Source: Metellina segmentata (lineage: Eukaryota > Arthropoda > Arachnida > Araneae > Tetragnathidae). From it: DNA of 64,000 nucleotides. A program made the position numbers and the translations under genes. Below the pieces are notes generated by a model, which did no database searches, was not told where the DNA came from, and saw only the letters and a list, made by a program, of their open reading frames with translations. Every line of letters begins with the position of its first letter. Position 1 is the first letter of the stretch. The stretch spans positions 26,423,235-26,487,234 of the forward strand of contig OX375877.1 of NCBI GenBank assembly GCA_947359465.1. Direction: 5' to 3'. Of the stretch, positions 36,858 to 48,307 are shown piece by piece.

Positions 36858-37538
36858 TAGGGGTGCACAACCTTTTTGGGAGAAGGGCCACTCGCACCGT
36901 TGATTGAGACAGGGGGGCCGCAAATGAAGTTACAGCACAGACACAATGAAAGTGCTACTACCCAATTATGTACAGCTGTTATAACACTTAATATGTATAG
37001 TAAAAAATAAAGATTAAACTTACAAATGTTTTCTCAAAAAATCTAACAGTTTGTTACACAGCTTAATGAGTGGTATTGGGAATAGTTTAAAAAAGAAGTT
37101 TACAAACATTTACAATGATCAATCATTTCGAATTACTTTTAAGAATGTGTATCAAGAACGTCATATGTACTTCAGCAAATTATTTTAGGTTTTAAATTTA
37201 ACAACAGTAATAGTACAATGAGCAATAAAGATGAGTATCAGAAATTTTAATATCAGTAAACTAAGAAATAAAAAGTACAGCATCAAGTATATTTAATATT
37301 AAAATTTCTAAAGCATAAACAATAATTATGTTACATCTTGCTAATGGGATGACTGATACTGAGTTTTACTAACTAATTTAGGTATGTTAGGTTCAATACT
37401 GCTAATAGACTGTTAAGACTAATTCTAAATGTTTGTCAGTCAATTTGCTTAACTTTAAATCCTCTTGGAAGTTTATAGTCAAAATTAGTTTGCGGGCCGC
37501 AAATTGATTATTCGTGGGCCGCAGGTTGTGCACCACTA
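36858..37538. mobile_element. Non-autonomous hAT element
   Basis: The 8-base target duplication GTTTACAG flanks it exactly (36,850-36,857 and 37,539-37,546). The ends are TAGGGGTGCACAACCT and, reversed, TAGTGGTGCACAACCT. GGGCCGC words near both termini are typical of this hAT group. The interior of 681 bases is AT-rich and non-coding. It lies in TM9SF3 intron 4. Confidence 0.88.
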
Positions 37539-37619
37539 GTTTACAGTATATCTTGCTTCCTTCGTAAAAAGATAGGGTGGAGTGGTAGCATCCGATACGT
37601 TAGGCCGCCAAAGCGATTG

Positions 37620-37930
37620 TTTACGCCAAATCAAGATGGCGGCCGATGTAAGCAATTCCAAGATAGCCGCCATATACAACGTGAACCTTTGCATACAGTG
37701 CATAAATAATAATAATAATTTGTTTAAAAATTAAGAAAAAAGCAATATAAATTTCACTTGAAAATTTTCTAATATTTCAGTCTGGTTTTCTCCGAACATG
37801 TACGCAATTTTGCGTCAATTTCATCCTAGTTTTGTCACTTAAAAAAAAAATTTTAATAAAAAATAATAATTTATAATTGCTAAAAAAAAAAAAAAAAAAA
37901 AACGCGATTTTTTTTAAATTGTCCGGATTT
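37620..37930. repeat. Degenerate MITE-related sequence with poly-A run
   Basis: TTTTCTCCGAACATGTACGC and AATTTTGCGTCAATTTC match the interior of the CAGTACAAAG MITEs, and TTGTCCGGATTTT resembles one terminus. A homopolymer A run of about 20 lies at 37,881-37,901. The borders cannot be placed. Confidence 0.35.
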
Positions 37931-38309
37931 TCATCAATTTTGAATTAGAAACTTTGCAATGCATAGAAAATTCAAAACAAGAAATATTTTTTTAATAAGG
38001 TAGTTATTTTCTGTAATCATAATCCACACAAAAGTTTTTGATGAGAAAAAAAAAATCTAAAAATTCTTCTGCTATCCATAAGTGTGAAAAAATATTTTTC
38101 CACAATTTTTCTAGCAATTAGCATTATGTGAGCAACTCAATGGGGATATTCCAGGTTATAGAGCCATATATGGAAAAGCAAGACAAATATTTTTATTGTA
38201 ACGACTTTACAAGAGGAAATTGTTTTTTAGTAAAGTCAAAGCGTATTGCGCTTAAGGTTTCAATGCGTTTAAACCAGTATACAGGGAGAAATTTGTTTGT
38301 AGATAAGTC

Positions 38310-38420
38310 ACAGCGTATAACGCGCGATCCCCGCCTGCCGGCTACCTCGCCGCCCCTCCGGGGCCTGCGACGACCTTTCACCGTTGGCTTCCATGCGTAT
38401 AAGTCACCGTATTGGGTGCC
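38310..38420. other. GC-rich island inside an AT-rich intron
   Basis: A run of about 70 bases (GCGCGATCCCCGCCTGCCGG and CTCCGGGGCCTGCGACGACC) stands out from all surrounding sequence. It is preceded by CACAGCGTATAACGCG and followed by GCGTATAAGTCACCG, giving two GCGTATAA words. I do not recognise it; it may be part of a transposon terminus or of an old LINE/rRNA-like insertion. Confidence 0.4.
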
Positions 38421-38480
38421 CACCCAAGCATAGTCCAATGTTTGTAATATAACCAAAAGCTAAACAAAAATCAAACTTAC

Positions 38481-38591
38481 CCTCATAGCCGGGTCCTTGA
38501 AATTCTGACAATGGTTAACAGTCATATGCTCGAATCGATAACCCTTGAACTCTTTGTCCTTCGGGTATTGATACCAGCATATGACTTCCAA
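38481..38591 (-). pseudogene. Merlin/ISXO2-like transposase fragment
   Basis: The minus-strand frame reads CWYQYPKDKEFKGYRFEHMT, then VNHCQNFKDPAMR. ISXO2/Merlin DDE transposases carry a similar 'gY.H..VNHS.nFvDP.tGAHT' motif. The frame ends exactly at a strong donor-like GTAAGT, and upstream it is closed by a stop. The fragment is short, so the family call is tentative; it is not part of TM9SF3. Confidence 0.5.
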
Positions 38592-39220
38592 TAGTCAGAA
38601 ATTTTTGTAGTTCCTTGCAAAATTCAGCTCTGAATTACCTCAGCCAAAACTTTCTGGTTCCTATTTTTCACCTCAACCATAAAACATTTATCCGTCCATC
38701 GTTGAAGTCCTCCAAACACCCATTTACCCTCCAATTTCTTACTCCTGTTATGCTTTCTTTTGCCAAACTTTTGTCCTATCTTTCTACATTTCGACTCCTA
38801 CCTATCACCAGCATCCTTTCTCAATGTTAAAATCATATCATTCTCACATGAAAGACATTTCACCCTCTTCCCAATCAAGCTACTACATGTTTGCAAAAAA
38901 AAAACATTTTCTAACGTTTAATAACACTATCCACTGCTATATCAAATCAACTAAGGGGAAATGAGCAACCAAAAGGGGAAAAAATTCTAAATTCCAATCT
39001 GCAATTTCAAAAATCAAATTTAATTCAAATTTTTTTCGAAATTTTAATTGAAATTTAAATAAAGTGACAAATTTAAAAAATTGTAACTTACAATCTGCTT
39101 TCCAAACTTATCCTAAAAATTTTGAAAATTAATAAAACTAGTCGATTTTATAAATCAAGAGCAAAATTCATATGCACCCAACAATTTCAAAGACTGTCTA
39201 AATTTTAATTCCGTTCTACA

Positions 39221-40902
39221 TCTATATAAATAAGAATGGAGTGTTTGTTTGTACATTCAATATTTTCGACCCATTTCAAGTTTTCTATCCGTTTTGGACC
39301 CTTCTGATGACGAATCCGTCTTTTTCTCGTTTGGTGTCTGTCTGTCTGTCTGTATGTTGTGCCCTATACACGTCCACGCGGTTTAAGATATTTTCATGGA
39401 AATTTGCATACAGTGAGGACTTATCTTCATTTAGTGAGTGGAATAGGTTGCGAAAGTCTGTCTGTCCGTCTTTCTGTTCTATGCTCGATTTTGTGTTTGT
39501 GTGTTTGTGTAGCCATCATATGAATTGTATTCCAGATATTTGATTGCAGTGTATTTTATTTTATACATTATCTATTAATGTAGTGAATGCAATATTAAAC
39601 ATTTCTTTATTGTTATATTTAGATGAGTTTCAAGCTAAAACATCTGAGTTAGTATACTTAAATAAACCATAATTTGGTAGTTTTGGAAAAATTGGAATGT
39701 CTATTGAATATTACGATTACTTCGATTGCTTTACCAGTACTGTGCTGAAAAAGTAATTATTTTTCAAAAAATAATTTTTTAAATTTAATTTCAGCTCTGA
39801 TACTTTATTTATTTCGAGTCTTATTTTTGTAATTTGTGCAATGCAAACGGTTTCCGAATATTTGGGGCAGACGATATTTTTCAACGAACGAGAATGAACA
39901 AGATCGCCAGAGTTGTGATATTTTCTGTTTCTTTCGCTCTGAATTAATTTCACATTTCTAAATTTTGTGCAATTTTAGTTGTAAGTTGTGGCAACTGTGC
40001 GAGATCAAGAGATAAAAATGAATCACAAATTAATATCTTTAGGACAATTTTTTCTGACATCTTTTAATTTGTTTTTTTCGCTGTTTTCTGTTTTAACTAT
40101 TTATTATTTTAATAAATGTGTTTTCCTTCTCATCACACGCAACAGCACCACAAAGTATTCGACTTAAAAATGGCATGCAAGTCAGAATAAATTTTCAGCA
40201 AATTTTAAGTGTAGTTATGCCATTATTGAAAGAATAATGCCGTTATTTAAAGAATAATACGTTATTGAAAGAATAATGCCGTTATTGAAAGAATAATAAA
40301 GTTATTTAAAGAATAAGGCCGTTATTTAAAGAATAATGCCGTTATTTAAAGAATAATACCGTTATTGATAGAATAATACCGTTATTGAAAGAATAATAAT
40401 GTTTAAAAATCCGAACTAGAACTTTTCAAACATTAAAAAATTCGTTGTAATAATGACAGGAGAAGATTGCAAAATTTCACTATGTCGCATACCGAATGCA
40501 AGAGTGCCACAAGTAAAAAACTATTGTTTTGTTGACTATGAGTGCGAGAGCACTCGCCATAAATCGTAATTTTAATTAATTGAGTTGAACATGAAAATAA
40601 CTTAAGAAAGGGAATTTCAAATCTCCCTCAAAATCGTCTTTTATAGTAGTAACCTTAGTAACCTTTCGTCATTTTGTAGCTTTGTCATACAGCAAGTGTG
40701 CGATGTATGTGAAATGTATTACATGAATAGATATGCATGTGTAGGATTTCTGTCCAAAATAAGTTGTAGAAATTATAAAGATGGCGAAAGGTGTTCAAAT
40801 AAATTTTTATTCTACAAAAAACGTAAGTCATTATATATTTTGATTATCTTTTCAATTTAGAGTAAACCAATTCAAACCGAGTAAGGTCGGGTATTTTGCT
40901 AG
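39221..40902 (+). mobile_element. Helitron, family 3, with internal minisatellite
   Basis: It starts TCTATATAAATAAGAATGG after A (39,220) and ends GTCGGGTATTTTGCTAG before T (40,903), with a CCGA...TCGG hairpin just upstream of the end. These are the Helitron hallmarks. No Rep/Hel coding is seen in 1,682 bases. A GTCT microsatellite lies at about 39,337-39,352 and a 20-base minisatellite at 40,213-40,402. Located in TM9SF3 intron 4. Confidence 0.8.
40213..40402. repeat. 20-base minisatellite inside a Helitron
   Basis: About nine tandem units of GTTATTGAAAGAATAATGCC, varying between GTTATTGAAAG, GTTATTTAAAG and GTTATTGATAG. Tandem arrays inside Helitrons are common and can differ in length between alleles. 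Confidence 0.88.
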
Positions 40903-41739
40903 TTAAAAATAAAAGTGGAAAAGCTTATTTTCTTCCTTAACTAATCATGAGACCCGTTTATTATCGTCAGGAGAAAATATCTAGGGTTGCCTTAAAACTA
41001 AGAAAAGCGCGAAAACGGGAAGGTTACAACAATTGGCAATACATCGCTCGAAAGTTGTAACGTATCGGATACTACATACCATCCAAAGATAGTACTGCGC
41101 ATGCGTAACTCCCAACCAAGAGTTATTTCGCTGATTTCAGAGTATCAAAATGTAACAACGAAACGTCAGTTTAAACCACGGATCAGTCGTTATGAATACG
41201 GCTTTTTCGATATCTCAGGGATTATTGTTGATCTGCAAGTTAACTCGGACTTGTGAATACGGCCGGAAATGTTCATTTAAACAGCAGTGTGAAATTACAA
41301 TGAAATTGATTAGCTGTTTTGGTGTTTCGTGGCAAAAGGGATAATATTTGTCCAAGTTGCACCAAATACAAGACCACATCAAGTTAAAAATATCGAGAAA
41401 GGTGGGTACAGAGGGATTAGGGAACAGAGTAGTGGGATGAAGCAGGAAAGGATCACTTGGGTATTTGAAAACATGACCTGTGTTTACTAAAGGTAGTAAA
41501 CTCTCCATAAATAGACTCAGAAAAAGAAATGAAGATAATTGAGGTATTCAGAACTAGGGTGGATCAAGCCCACTTTCTGGTCAAACCCCTGATAACCACA
41601 CACCCGAACTCCTTTAGGTTGAATCTTTTTAGTGCATCTTTGAATCAAGTCCCTAGTTGCTCAGGCTCCCGAGAAATGGAAAAAGAAAAGCCCAGCGAGT
41701 AGGAAAAGTACACATGAGAAGAAACTTTATCTCAATGTA

Positions 41740-42097
41740 CAGTACAAAGTCCCAAATTCTCCAAAATCCAGACGTATTGCTAACCGACATTTTTTTTGTT
41801 TTTCTCACTTTTTTACATTTTACAGAACAAGGAGTTAAATTTGGACCTAATTGATGAAACAACGCAAAATAGCGGACATGTTCCGAGTAAATACCACAGA
41901 AAAATTAGAACATTTGCAAGTAAAATGTGTTGCATTGTATTAAAAAGGTTTTTTCTTTTAAATTATTCCTATTTATATATCTACTATTTTACTATTGCAA
42001 ACGCAAAATTCGAGGGGGGGGGGTAGAGGAAAAAAAAAATGGAAGTAATCCGAAATGGCTGAGGCTCGGAGGATTCCGGATTTTGAACTTTGTACTG
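41740..42097. mobile_element. CAGTACAAAG MITE, complete reference copy
   Basis: TIRs CAGTACAAAGTCCCAAATTC and, reversed, CAGTACAAAGTTCAAAATCC are flanked by TA on both sides (41,738-41,739 and 42,098-42,099). The element is 358 bases and non-coding, with a poly-G run at about 42,013. The TA target and CAGT start suggest a pogo/Tigger- or mariner-mobilised MITE. At least three other copies lie in this window (4,170, 16,100, 31,725). Confidence 0.82.
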
Positions 42098-42300
42098 TAT
42101 CTCAAAATGTTATAAAATAGACTTTATCCACTCTAGATCTAAATGCCTCAATTAATGATGCCAAATTTGGTTGGAAGATATTTATCACATGATAAAACAA
42201 ATATTTCATACAATGTGCATTGAAATTTTCATAGAATTCCGAATGCAATTTTCCAAATAAACTGTGTTTAGCATCTATGAAGGGCTGACAAGATACCTAC

Positions 42301-42461
42301 CTCATAAGTAAATGTTATCTTCTTCCCCTTTTCTAGTTTAACTTTAGCTTCACTAGTTAAGTTCACATCCACTATTTGATCCATATTATAACCAATGTCG
42401 AACTTTTTATGTGTCCATAAGTAATAGCTGTTTTCCGTCTCTTCATACTCACCAACAATTC
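42301..42461 (-). CDS. TM9SF3: TM9SF3 exon 4
   Basis: It encodes [20 protein letters not shown], then [20 protein letters not shown] and KKITFTYE, in the lumenal domain. The acceptor is ATTTAAG, the donor is GAG|GTAGGT, and the length is 161 bases, ending in phase 0. The exon has no start codon and was found by continuing the protein. Confidence 0.95.
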
Positions 42462-42591
42462 CTTAAATCATAGAAATTCTCAAATGCAATTAATGTGTAT
42501 CATAAAATCAAAGTTCATGCAAACTAAACATTATATTACCACTGCAATTTAATATAATCAAGACTTATTTGTAAGAGAAGTATAAGCTTAC

Positions 42592-42714
42592 CCCAAACAG
42601 GGAGGTCATCTAAATACATCTGGTACCAGTAGTGATTTTTAACGGCATAAATAAATGCCTGGAGCTTTTCTTCATTTAGATCCACATCACAGTAGGGATT
42701 CTTGGGTGAATTAG
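42592..42714 (-). CDS. TM9SF3: TM9SF3 exon 3
   Basis: It encodes [16 protein letters not shown] and [17 protein letters not shown]. It is 123 bases, phase 1 at both ends, with donor TGGG|GTAAGC. A 130-base intron separates it from exon 4. Confidence 0.97.
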
Positions 42715-43722
42715 CTTTGAAACAAAATATAGATGTAATAGTTAAAACAAACGAACAGAAAAATATTAAAAGGTAAAAATTGCACAATTACTAATTTCTT
42801 TCGAAAGCCATTTTGTTTATATGTGATAGTGTTCTCTGCTGTGAAGCCTCAATGAATGAATAAATAACATATGTTCTAAAATCAATGGATTAACAAATTA
42901 ATATTTGTACAGAAAGTACTATCTGTTTGATTCACTTATGGGTCATTTTTGTGAAATAGGAAAAATTGGCTTCTTAAAATTTTTTCAATCGAAGGTTTTT
43001 AAAACTTTATTTTTTTGGCCTAATAATTTTCTACCATGTTCATTAAGTAAATTAAAAATATCAGCAATCTAAATTATTAACATTTTGTTAAGGAAAAAAA
43101 TATTTCAAAATATTGGAAGGCAGGACAATGACGAACCTGCCAGGACAATGATGAAAATAGAAAAAAATACATAAATTTCTTGTTGAACATTTCATATGAC
43201 TATGTATTTTTAATTCAGCTGATTAAGTACATAAATAAAATTACTAGGAACATGACACTTCAGGAAATTATGGATTCCCGAATATTTAAGTATTATTAGA
43301 AAGTAGGAACATTGTGGATAGCTATTACTGCAACTTTTATGCTTTTTTAACAGATTATGTGTTTTGCTGTGTGGTGTTAAATTACTGCAATCATTTCTCA
43401 GCTATTTTTGATCTGTAGTATTTCTTTTTGTATTTTTCCATTTGCCTTGTATATTTTTTAAATTTTTCTTCCAGTTTCTTTATACGAATGTAGGTCTCTG
43501 CTCTATCTCTTCTAACTTTTTTCATTAACTTTTTTTCTTAACATTATCATCTCTTGTTGTGTCTGGGTTTGAAGAACCTGAAAGTTGAATATCTATACCA
43601 CTTTCACTTGGTTTGGGTAGCCAATTCTATCGGATGACAATTTCTAGTTCAAGCGATAGAGTTTTGAATTTTCTTTCCTATTTTTATAATTCCCCTTTTC
43701 TGCCTCGAACTCATTTTAGCTA

Positions 43723-45681
43723 CAGTGATCTCTCACTTATACACGCTCTCGTTTATGCGCGTTTCTCAGTTATACGCGTTTTTTTCGCGGTCCCGGCCAT
43801 GAATATAGGAAAACAATGATAACTCTTATTCATTTATACGCCACAATAAAAAAGCAGCTCTCACTTATGCGTGTCGCAAAAAAATTTTCATTTAAAAAAT
43901 TAGGTTCCTCAAGTCAGGTGTTGCTTCTTGCAAGAACTTTTCCTTGTTTGTTCTGCTTCTAGGAATGCATTCCCTCGCCCTTCCCCTATCGTTCAGATTA
44001 CCGGAACACATTTCTCTACCAAATACACGGGTGTACCGGAGGGGTCTTGTGACTGACATCAGTGAAAGTCGCATTTATACAGCAGACAATTAGAGTGGTT
44101 AGTACGGTACGTATCACGTGGCATTGATCGCTAACGAAAGAATCTTCTTTGGAGTTTGGGTTAGATGGTTGCGTTTTAAAATGCCAAAACAAACAAAATT
44201 GTCGCTTTCGTTTAAAATGGATGTTATAAAAAAATGCGAAGAAAATTCTTGCAACTCGAAAAAAGTTTTAGCGGAGCATTTTAATGGTCCAGAATCGACA
44301 TTGAGAGGGATTTTAAAAAATCGGGAGGCGATTATAGTCGCTCATCGAGAATGTGGAATTCAGTCGAAGAAAAGAAGCAAAATTCAAGGTGAAAAGTTCG
44401 AAGAATTTGAGAAAGTTTTGTTGCTATGGTTTAAAGAAGCTTGTGCCTCAAACATTCCTGTTAACGTTGAGCTTCTAAGGGAGAAGGCCGAACAATTGTC
44501 AAAGAGTTTTGAAATAGAAAATTTTTCTGCATCCTATGGATGGATTGAAAAATTCAAAAATAGGTATGGCTTGGCAACTCGTGTCCTTTCTGGGGAAAGT
44601 GCGAGTGTCAATAAAGAAACCGTAGAACAATGGAAAGAAGCCGGAACGGATACGAACCGAAAAGCATCTACAATTGTGACGAAACTGGACTTTTTTATAA
44701 ACTGATGCCCGACAGAACCTTAACATTCAAGGGAGAACCATGCCATGGTGGGAAAAAAAGTAAAGAAAGACTAACTGCCTTGCTGTGTTGCAACGCTGAT
44801 GGTTCAGAAAAATTCCCGCCATTGGTCATTGGCAGATAAAAAAAACCTCCCTGTTTTAAGAACGTGAAGAAGAAGCTTCCTTGCGACTACACTAGCAACA
44901 AAACAGCGTGGATGACATCGCACATTTTCTTGGATTTCCTTCAAAAATTCGACAGGAAAATGCAAAAAGAAAAATGGAAAGTCCTGCTCACCCACAAGAT
45001 CTTACAACTTTCAATAACACGAAAGTTGTGTTTTTTCCTGCAAATTGCACTAGCAAGATTCTCAACCTTTGGATCTGAGTGTCATTCGTTGTGTGAAAGT
45101 GCACTACAGAAAAACTTTAATCCGTCGACTTCTGGCTGCGTCAGAAAGAAAACGTGCATTAAAAGACGAATTGAAGCAAATTACCGTCCTTGATGCATTT
45201 CATATGTTGTGTTCATAATGGAGAAACGTTACTGACAAGTGCATTAAAAGCTGCTTTAAGAAAGTATGATTTTCGTTTCTAGCAGAAAATGAATGTGATG
45301 AGCCAGAAAATGAAAGTGAAAATTGTGAAAATGACATAAACAAAGAAGATTGGCATATTGTATCTGGTGGACTCGCTACGTGCACTACTTTCAACGATTT
45401 CGTTGATGTAGATGAAAGCATTTCCATTTCCTTTGTGTTCTTAAAAAATAGTAAACGGAAGTTATACACGGAAACTTGTATTTACATTTTGAAACTACGT
45501 AACCTTATTTCCATTTTTCTGTAGTACTATATACATAGTATTAATTAACAATATACTGTGTACACTGTATTGATTTTTCACTTTTAAGCTCCTTTTTGTG
45601 GTTTTTCACTTATGCGCGTTTTTCACTTATACGCGTTTTGTTCGCTGTCCCCAACCCCCGCGCATAAGTGAGAGATCACTG
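43723..45681 (+). mobile_element. Tigger (pogo superfamily) transposon, defective
   Basis: TIRs CAGTGATCTCTCACTTAT and the exact inverse ATAAGTGAGAGATCACTG have TA at both sides (43,721-43,722 and 45,682-45,683). Subterminal TTATACGCG/TTATGCGCG words recur near both ends. The element encodes a Tigger-type transposase (see 44,181-45,215). At 1,959 bases it is slightly shorter than intact Tiggers. It inserted into the element at 42,940-46,920, so it is the younger of the two. Confidence 0.92.
44181..45215 (+). pseudogene. Tigger transposase pseudogene
   Basis: The start is MPKQTKLSLSFKMDVIKKCE, a CENP-B/pogo N-terminal HTH. A second HTH domain follows (EEFEKVLLLWFKEACASNIP, then ASYGWIEKFKNRYGL). 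A frameshift near 44,630-44,650 leads into the DDE domain: SIYNCDETGLFYKLMPDRTL with the first catalytic Asp, then KERLTALLCCNADGSEK. The region of the second Asp is damaged: VLL is followed directly by HPQDLTTFNNTK in another frame, so the usual 'DNAPAH' segment has been lost. FFPANCTSKI and LDAFHMLCS follow in further frames. Several frameshifts and stops make it inactive. Confidence 0.88.
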
Positions 45682-47200
45682 TATAGGCTTTACCACTCAT
45701 TTCTTCTTTTGGTTAACATATATTTCACATGCCTCTTCAATTTATCTTGTATCAAACGTTATGGAATTTTTTTTAATATGCTCCTGACGACGTTTCTCAG
45801 CTAACCTTTTCTTTAACAACCTTTCCTCATATGTTTGTTTCTTTTTACCACTCATATCTGTCCATATAATGTTTACAACTTATAAAAAAGAGCATGTGAT
45901 AACGGATATTTAGTAATTTCTAGACATTTTTAGGTGCAATGACAAAAACATTATGTTTTAAATAAAAGAAACAAATAAGTTTCAAAATTTCAAGCCCATT
46001 ATAAGGTATTTTACTATTAAAAAAATTACAATGGATAATAAATAATCAAAAGTTAATAGTTGTAAGTAAAGAATATATTTGTCTTCAGTTAATAATTTAA
46101 ATATTTATAAAATACTGAACATAAAACATCATTTTCCTGTCTTGACATCATTGACTTGGTATGTTAAAGGCAGGACAATGATGGCCAGGATAATGATGAA
46201 ATAGGCTTATTCAGGGCTTAATGGATGAACAATTAAAAATTTCAGTTTGAATTTCACACACATTTAAGAAATATCTTTTATACACTTGATAATAATAAAA
46301 AATTAAAAATGTACTACAAACATTTAATTTTTATCATGGCCAGGAAAATGATCTTCAATTTACATAAACCTTGAACTCTGAACTTGTATGTGCTGACCAA
46401 AAAAAAAGTTGATAACTTTTCAAAATTGCAGTTATTTATTTAAATAACCTCAACCCCAGATTACTTGAAAAGTATTCTTTTAACTCAGTGCTGTCATCTA
46501 TTAATTGCCCACATAATGATATCTGAGATGCCAGGAAAATGATGATATTACTTGGGACAATAGTTATTGAAGTTACTTTTGGAAATTTTTGCAATAATTT
46601 TTCCATTATTGTAACTAATAACCTTTCAAATGTATAAAGAAGCAGAAGAAATTATTTACAAGAATATATAAATAAATATTAAAACCCTAATGAATGAAGA
46701 AATTGTAAAATTTCACTCAGGGACATGCCAGGACAATGATATTTGATATTTTAAAGTTTTAAAAATGTATAAAATAAAAAAATATGTCATTAATTTTCTA
46801 ATTCTGTAGATTATAAAAGTGATCCTAAACTATTCTTGAAAGTTGACAAAATCTTCAGAGTGATAGAATTCTATAAATTTTGAAGGGACATGAATTTTGC
46901 CTATTTTGCAAGAATGACCCTTATATTATCTATATATTCACTAACATATGTACACAGGAATCAACATTATTTGTATACTGGAGACTGGCAATAAATGGAT
47001 ATAAACAATTTAAATTCAACCATTATAGGATTCATTTGCCAAAATTAGTTCCAATATATTTAATTTGAGCTATGGAATCGCATAATACTGTAAACTTCAC
47101 ATAATCACAAGCATGATCTAAAGAACTTTAGCAATTTAGCTACAGAATATATTTTCAGTAATAAGCCCAAAAAATATAAATGAATACAAATATTTCTCAC

Positions 47201-47396
47201 CTTTAAAGTGAATTTCAAAGCCACTGATTTCCAATTCTACTCCTAACAGAGCTTCTCCTAGAGTTTCATGGTAGTGATCGATACTTTTTTTGGGCCCAGT
47301 ACAAAATGGCAAAGAAAAATATGCATATGTTTCTTGCCGGTTGTGATAAGGTCCCACAGTATTCATCCATAGAACTACTTCTTCATTTGTTTCATA
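47201..47396 (-). CDS. TM9SF3: TM9SF3 exon 2
   Basis: It encodes [20 protein letters not shown], the [12 protein letters not shown] block and [20 protein letters not shown], all diagnostic of TM9SF3. It is 196 bases, phase 0 in and phase 1 out, with donor AAAG|GTGAGA. Confidence 0.97.
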
Positions 47397-48307
47397 CTAA
47401 AATAAATATGCATCAGATTATTAAAAGAAACGGCCTATAGAAAAAACACAAAAACCTAACCTCTTTTAAATAAGAGAAATATATATTTTTAATAGCAATG
47501 CTATTTAATTTTGTTAGAGATAAAATCATGAAAAATAAGTATAGTAATTTTGCATTCCCAAATGTAAAATAATTGAAGGTACAATAAAAAAAATTCTGGA
47601 ACCAACTTTTTATTTTAACAAAAGCAGATATAAAAGTTAAGTTGTTTTGTCAAAATATAAAACCTTCTCAGTTATAGGAGATTTATGAAAAAGTCTGCTT
47701 AGTGGCACATCCTGGGTGATACATAAGTTGTGTTTTTGAAGTTTTACAAGTGCTTAAAGGAAGTTCAGCAATTTCCTTGATGGTTCATAGAGTAATAAAG
47801 AAGCAGCTTTCACTTGCAGAAAAAGCTGCTGAAATTGTTTTAATGCTTCAAGAAACTTATAAAAGAAAGAATCTATAGGTAAGATGCCAGTGTATAAGTG
47901 ATATTTGCATTTCAAAAGTGAAATATACTTGCCAAGATGATTAACCTTCAATGTCAAAATGATAATCTTTAAAAAGTCCACCACCTAACAAATGATGACA
48001 TGTTGGATGATTCATGAAAATTTTAAAATGATTAGTTCATCTTGGAGCTCATGACATCAATGGTTATTAGAATGTAACACTAATACATAGCTAGTACAGA
48101 GCTTGCCACTGGAAAATAACTACTGTTCAAACAAATTAGATTGCATTAAGCAGACACCTACAGATTAGTCAAATTGGTAGTAAAAAATGTAAAACTTCAA
48201 AACAACCAATTAAGTTTAAAACTTATGCAAAAATCTTCAGTAACCAATTCGGTGTTCCATGATATTCACTATCAGGACAGAAGACACCCAGAAGAAAGAT
48301 ATATTAC

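Larger units (their letters stand above)
43121..46741 (+). repeat. Dispersed CCAGGACAATGATG motif
   Basis: Related 13-15 base words occur at 43,121, 43,140, 46,171, 46,185, 46,340, 46,531 and 46,728, all on the plus strand, with an inverted CATCATTTTCCTG at about 46,128. All lie inside the 42,940-46,920 element and outside the Tigger insertion. They look like subterminal protein-binding repeats. Confidence 0.75.
42940..46920. mobile_element. Unclassified TIR element with 4-bp target duplication, split by Tigger
   Basis: The left end GGGTCATTTTTGTGAAATAG and the reverse complement of the right end GGGTCATTCTTGCAAAATAG continue to match for about 28 bases (24 identical). TTAT flanks both ends directly (42,936-42,939 and 46,921-46,924). 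Removing Tigger leaves about 2.0 kb. Direct copies of CCAGGACAATGATG lie near both ends. On the minus strand, MSGKKKQTYEERLLKKRLAE (45,742-45,855) and RRDRAETYIRIKKLEEKFKK (43,397-43,515) are basic coiled-coil-like coding remnants. A 4-base duplication with GGG ends could fit Sola; this is a guess. Confidence 0.65.

Noticed and set aside
38193..38456. 87-residue minus-strand frame with an Arg/Gly-rich run (GRRRPRRGGE)
   Set aside because: The basic run comes from the GC-rich patch read by chance; no family similarity and no splice link to the neighbouring fragment.
40213..40402. CRISPR-like array
   Set aside because: The units are directly adjacent with no unique spacers and the DNA is eukaryotic; it is a minisatellite.
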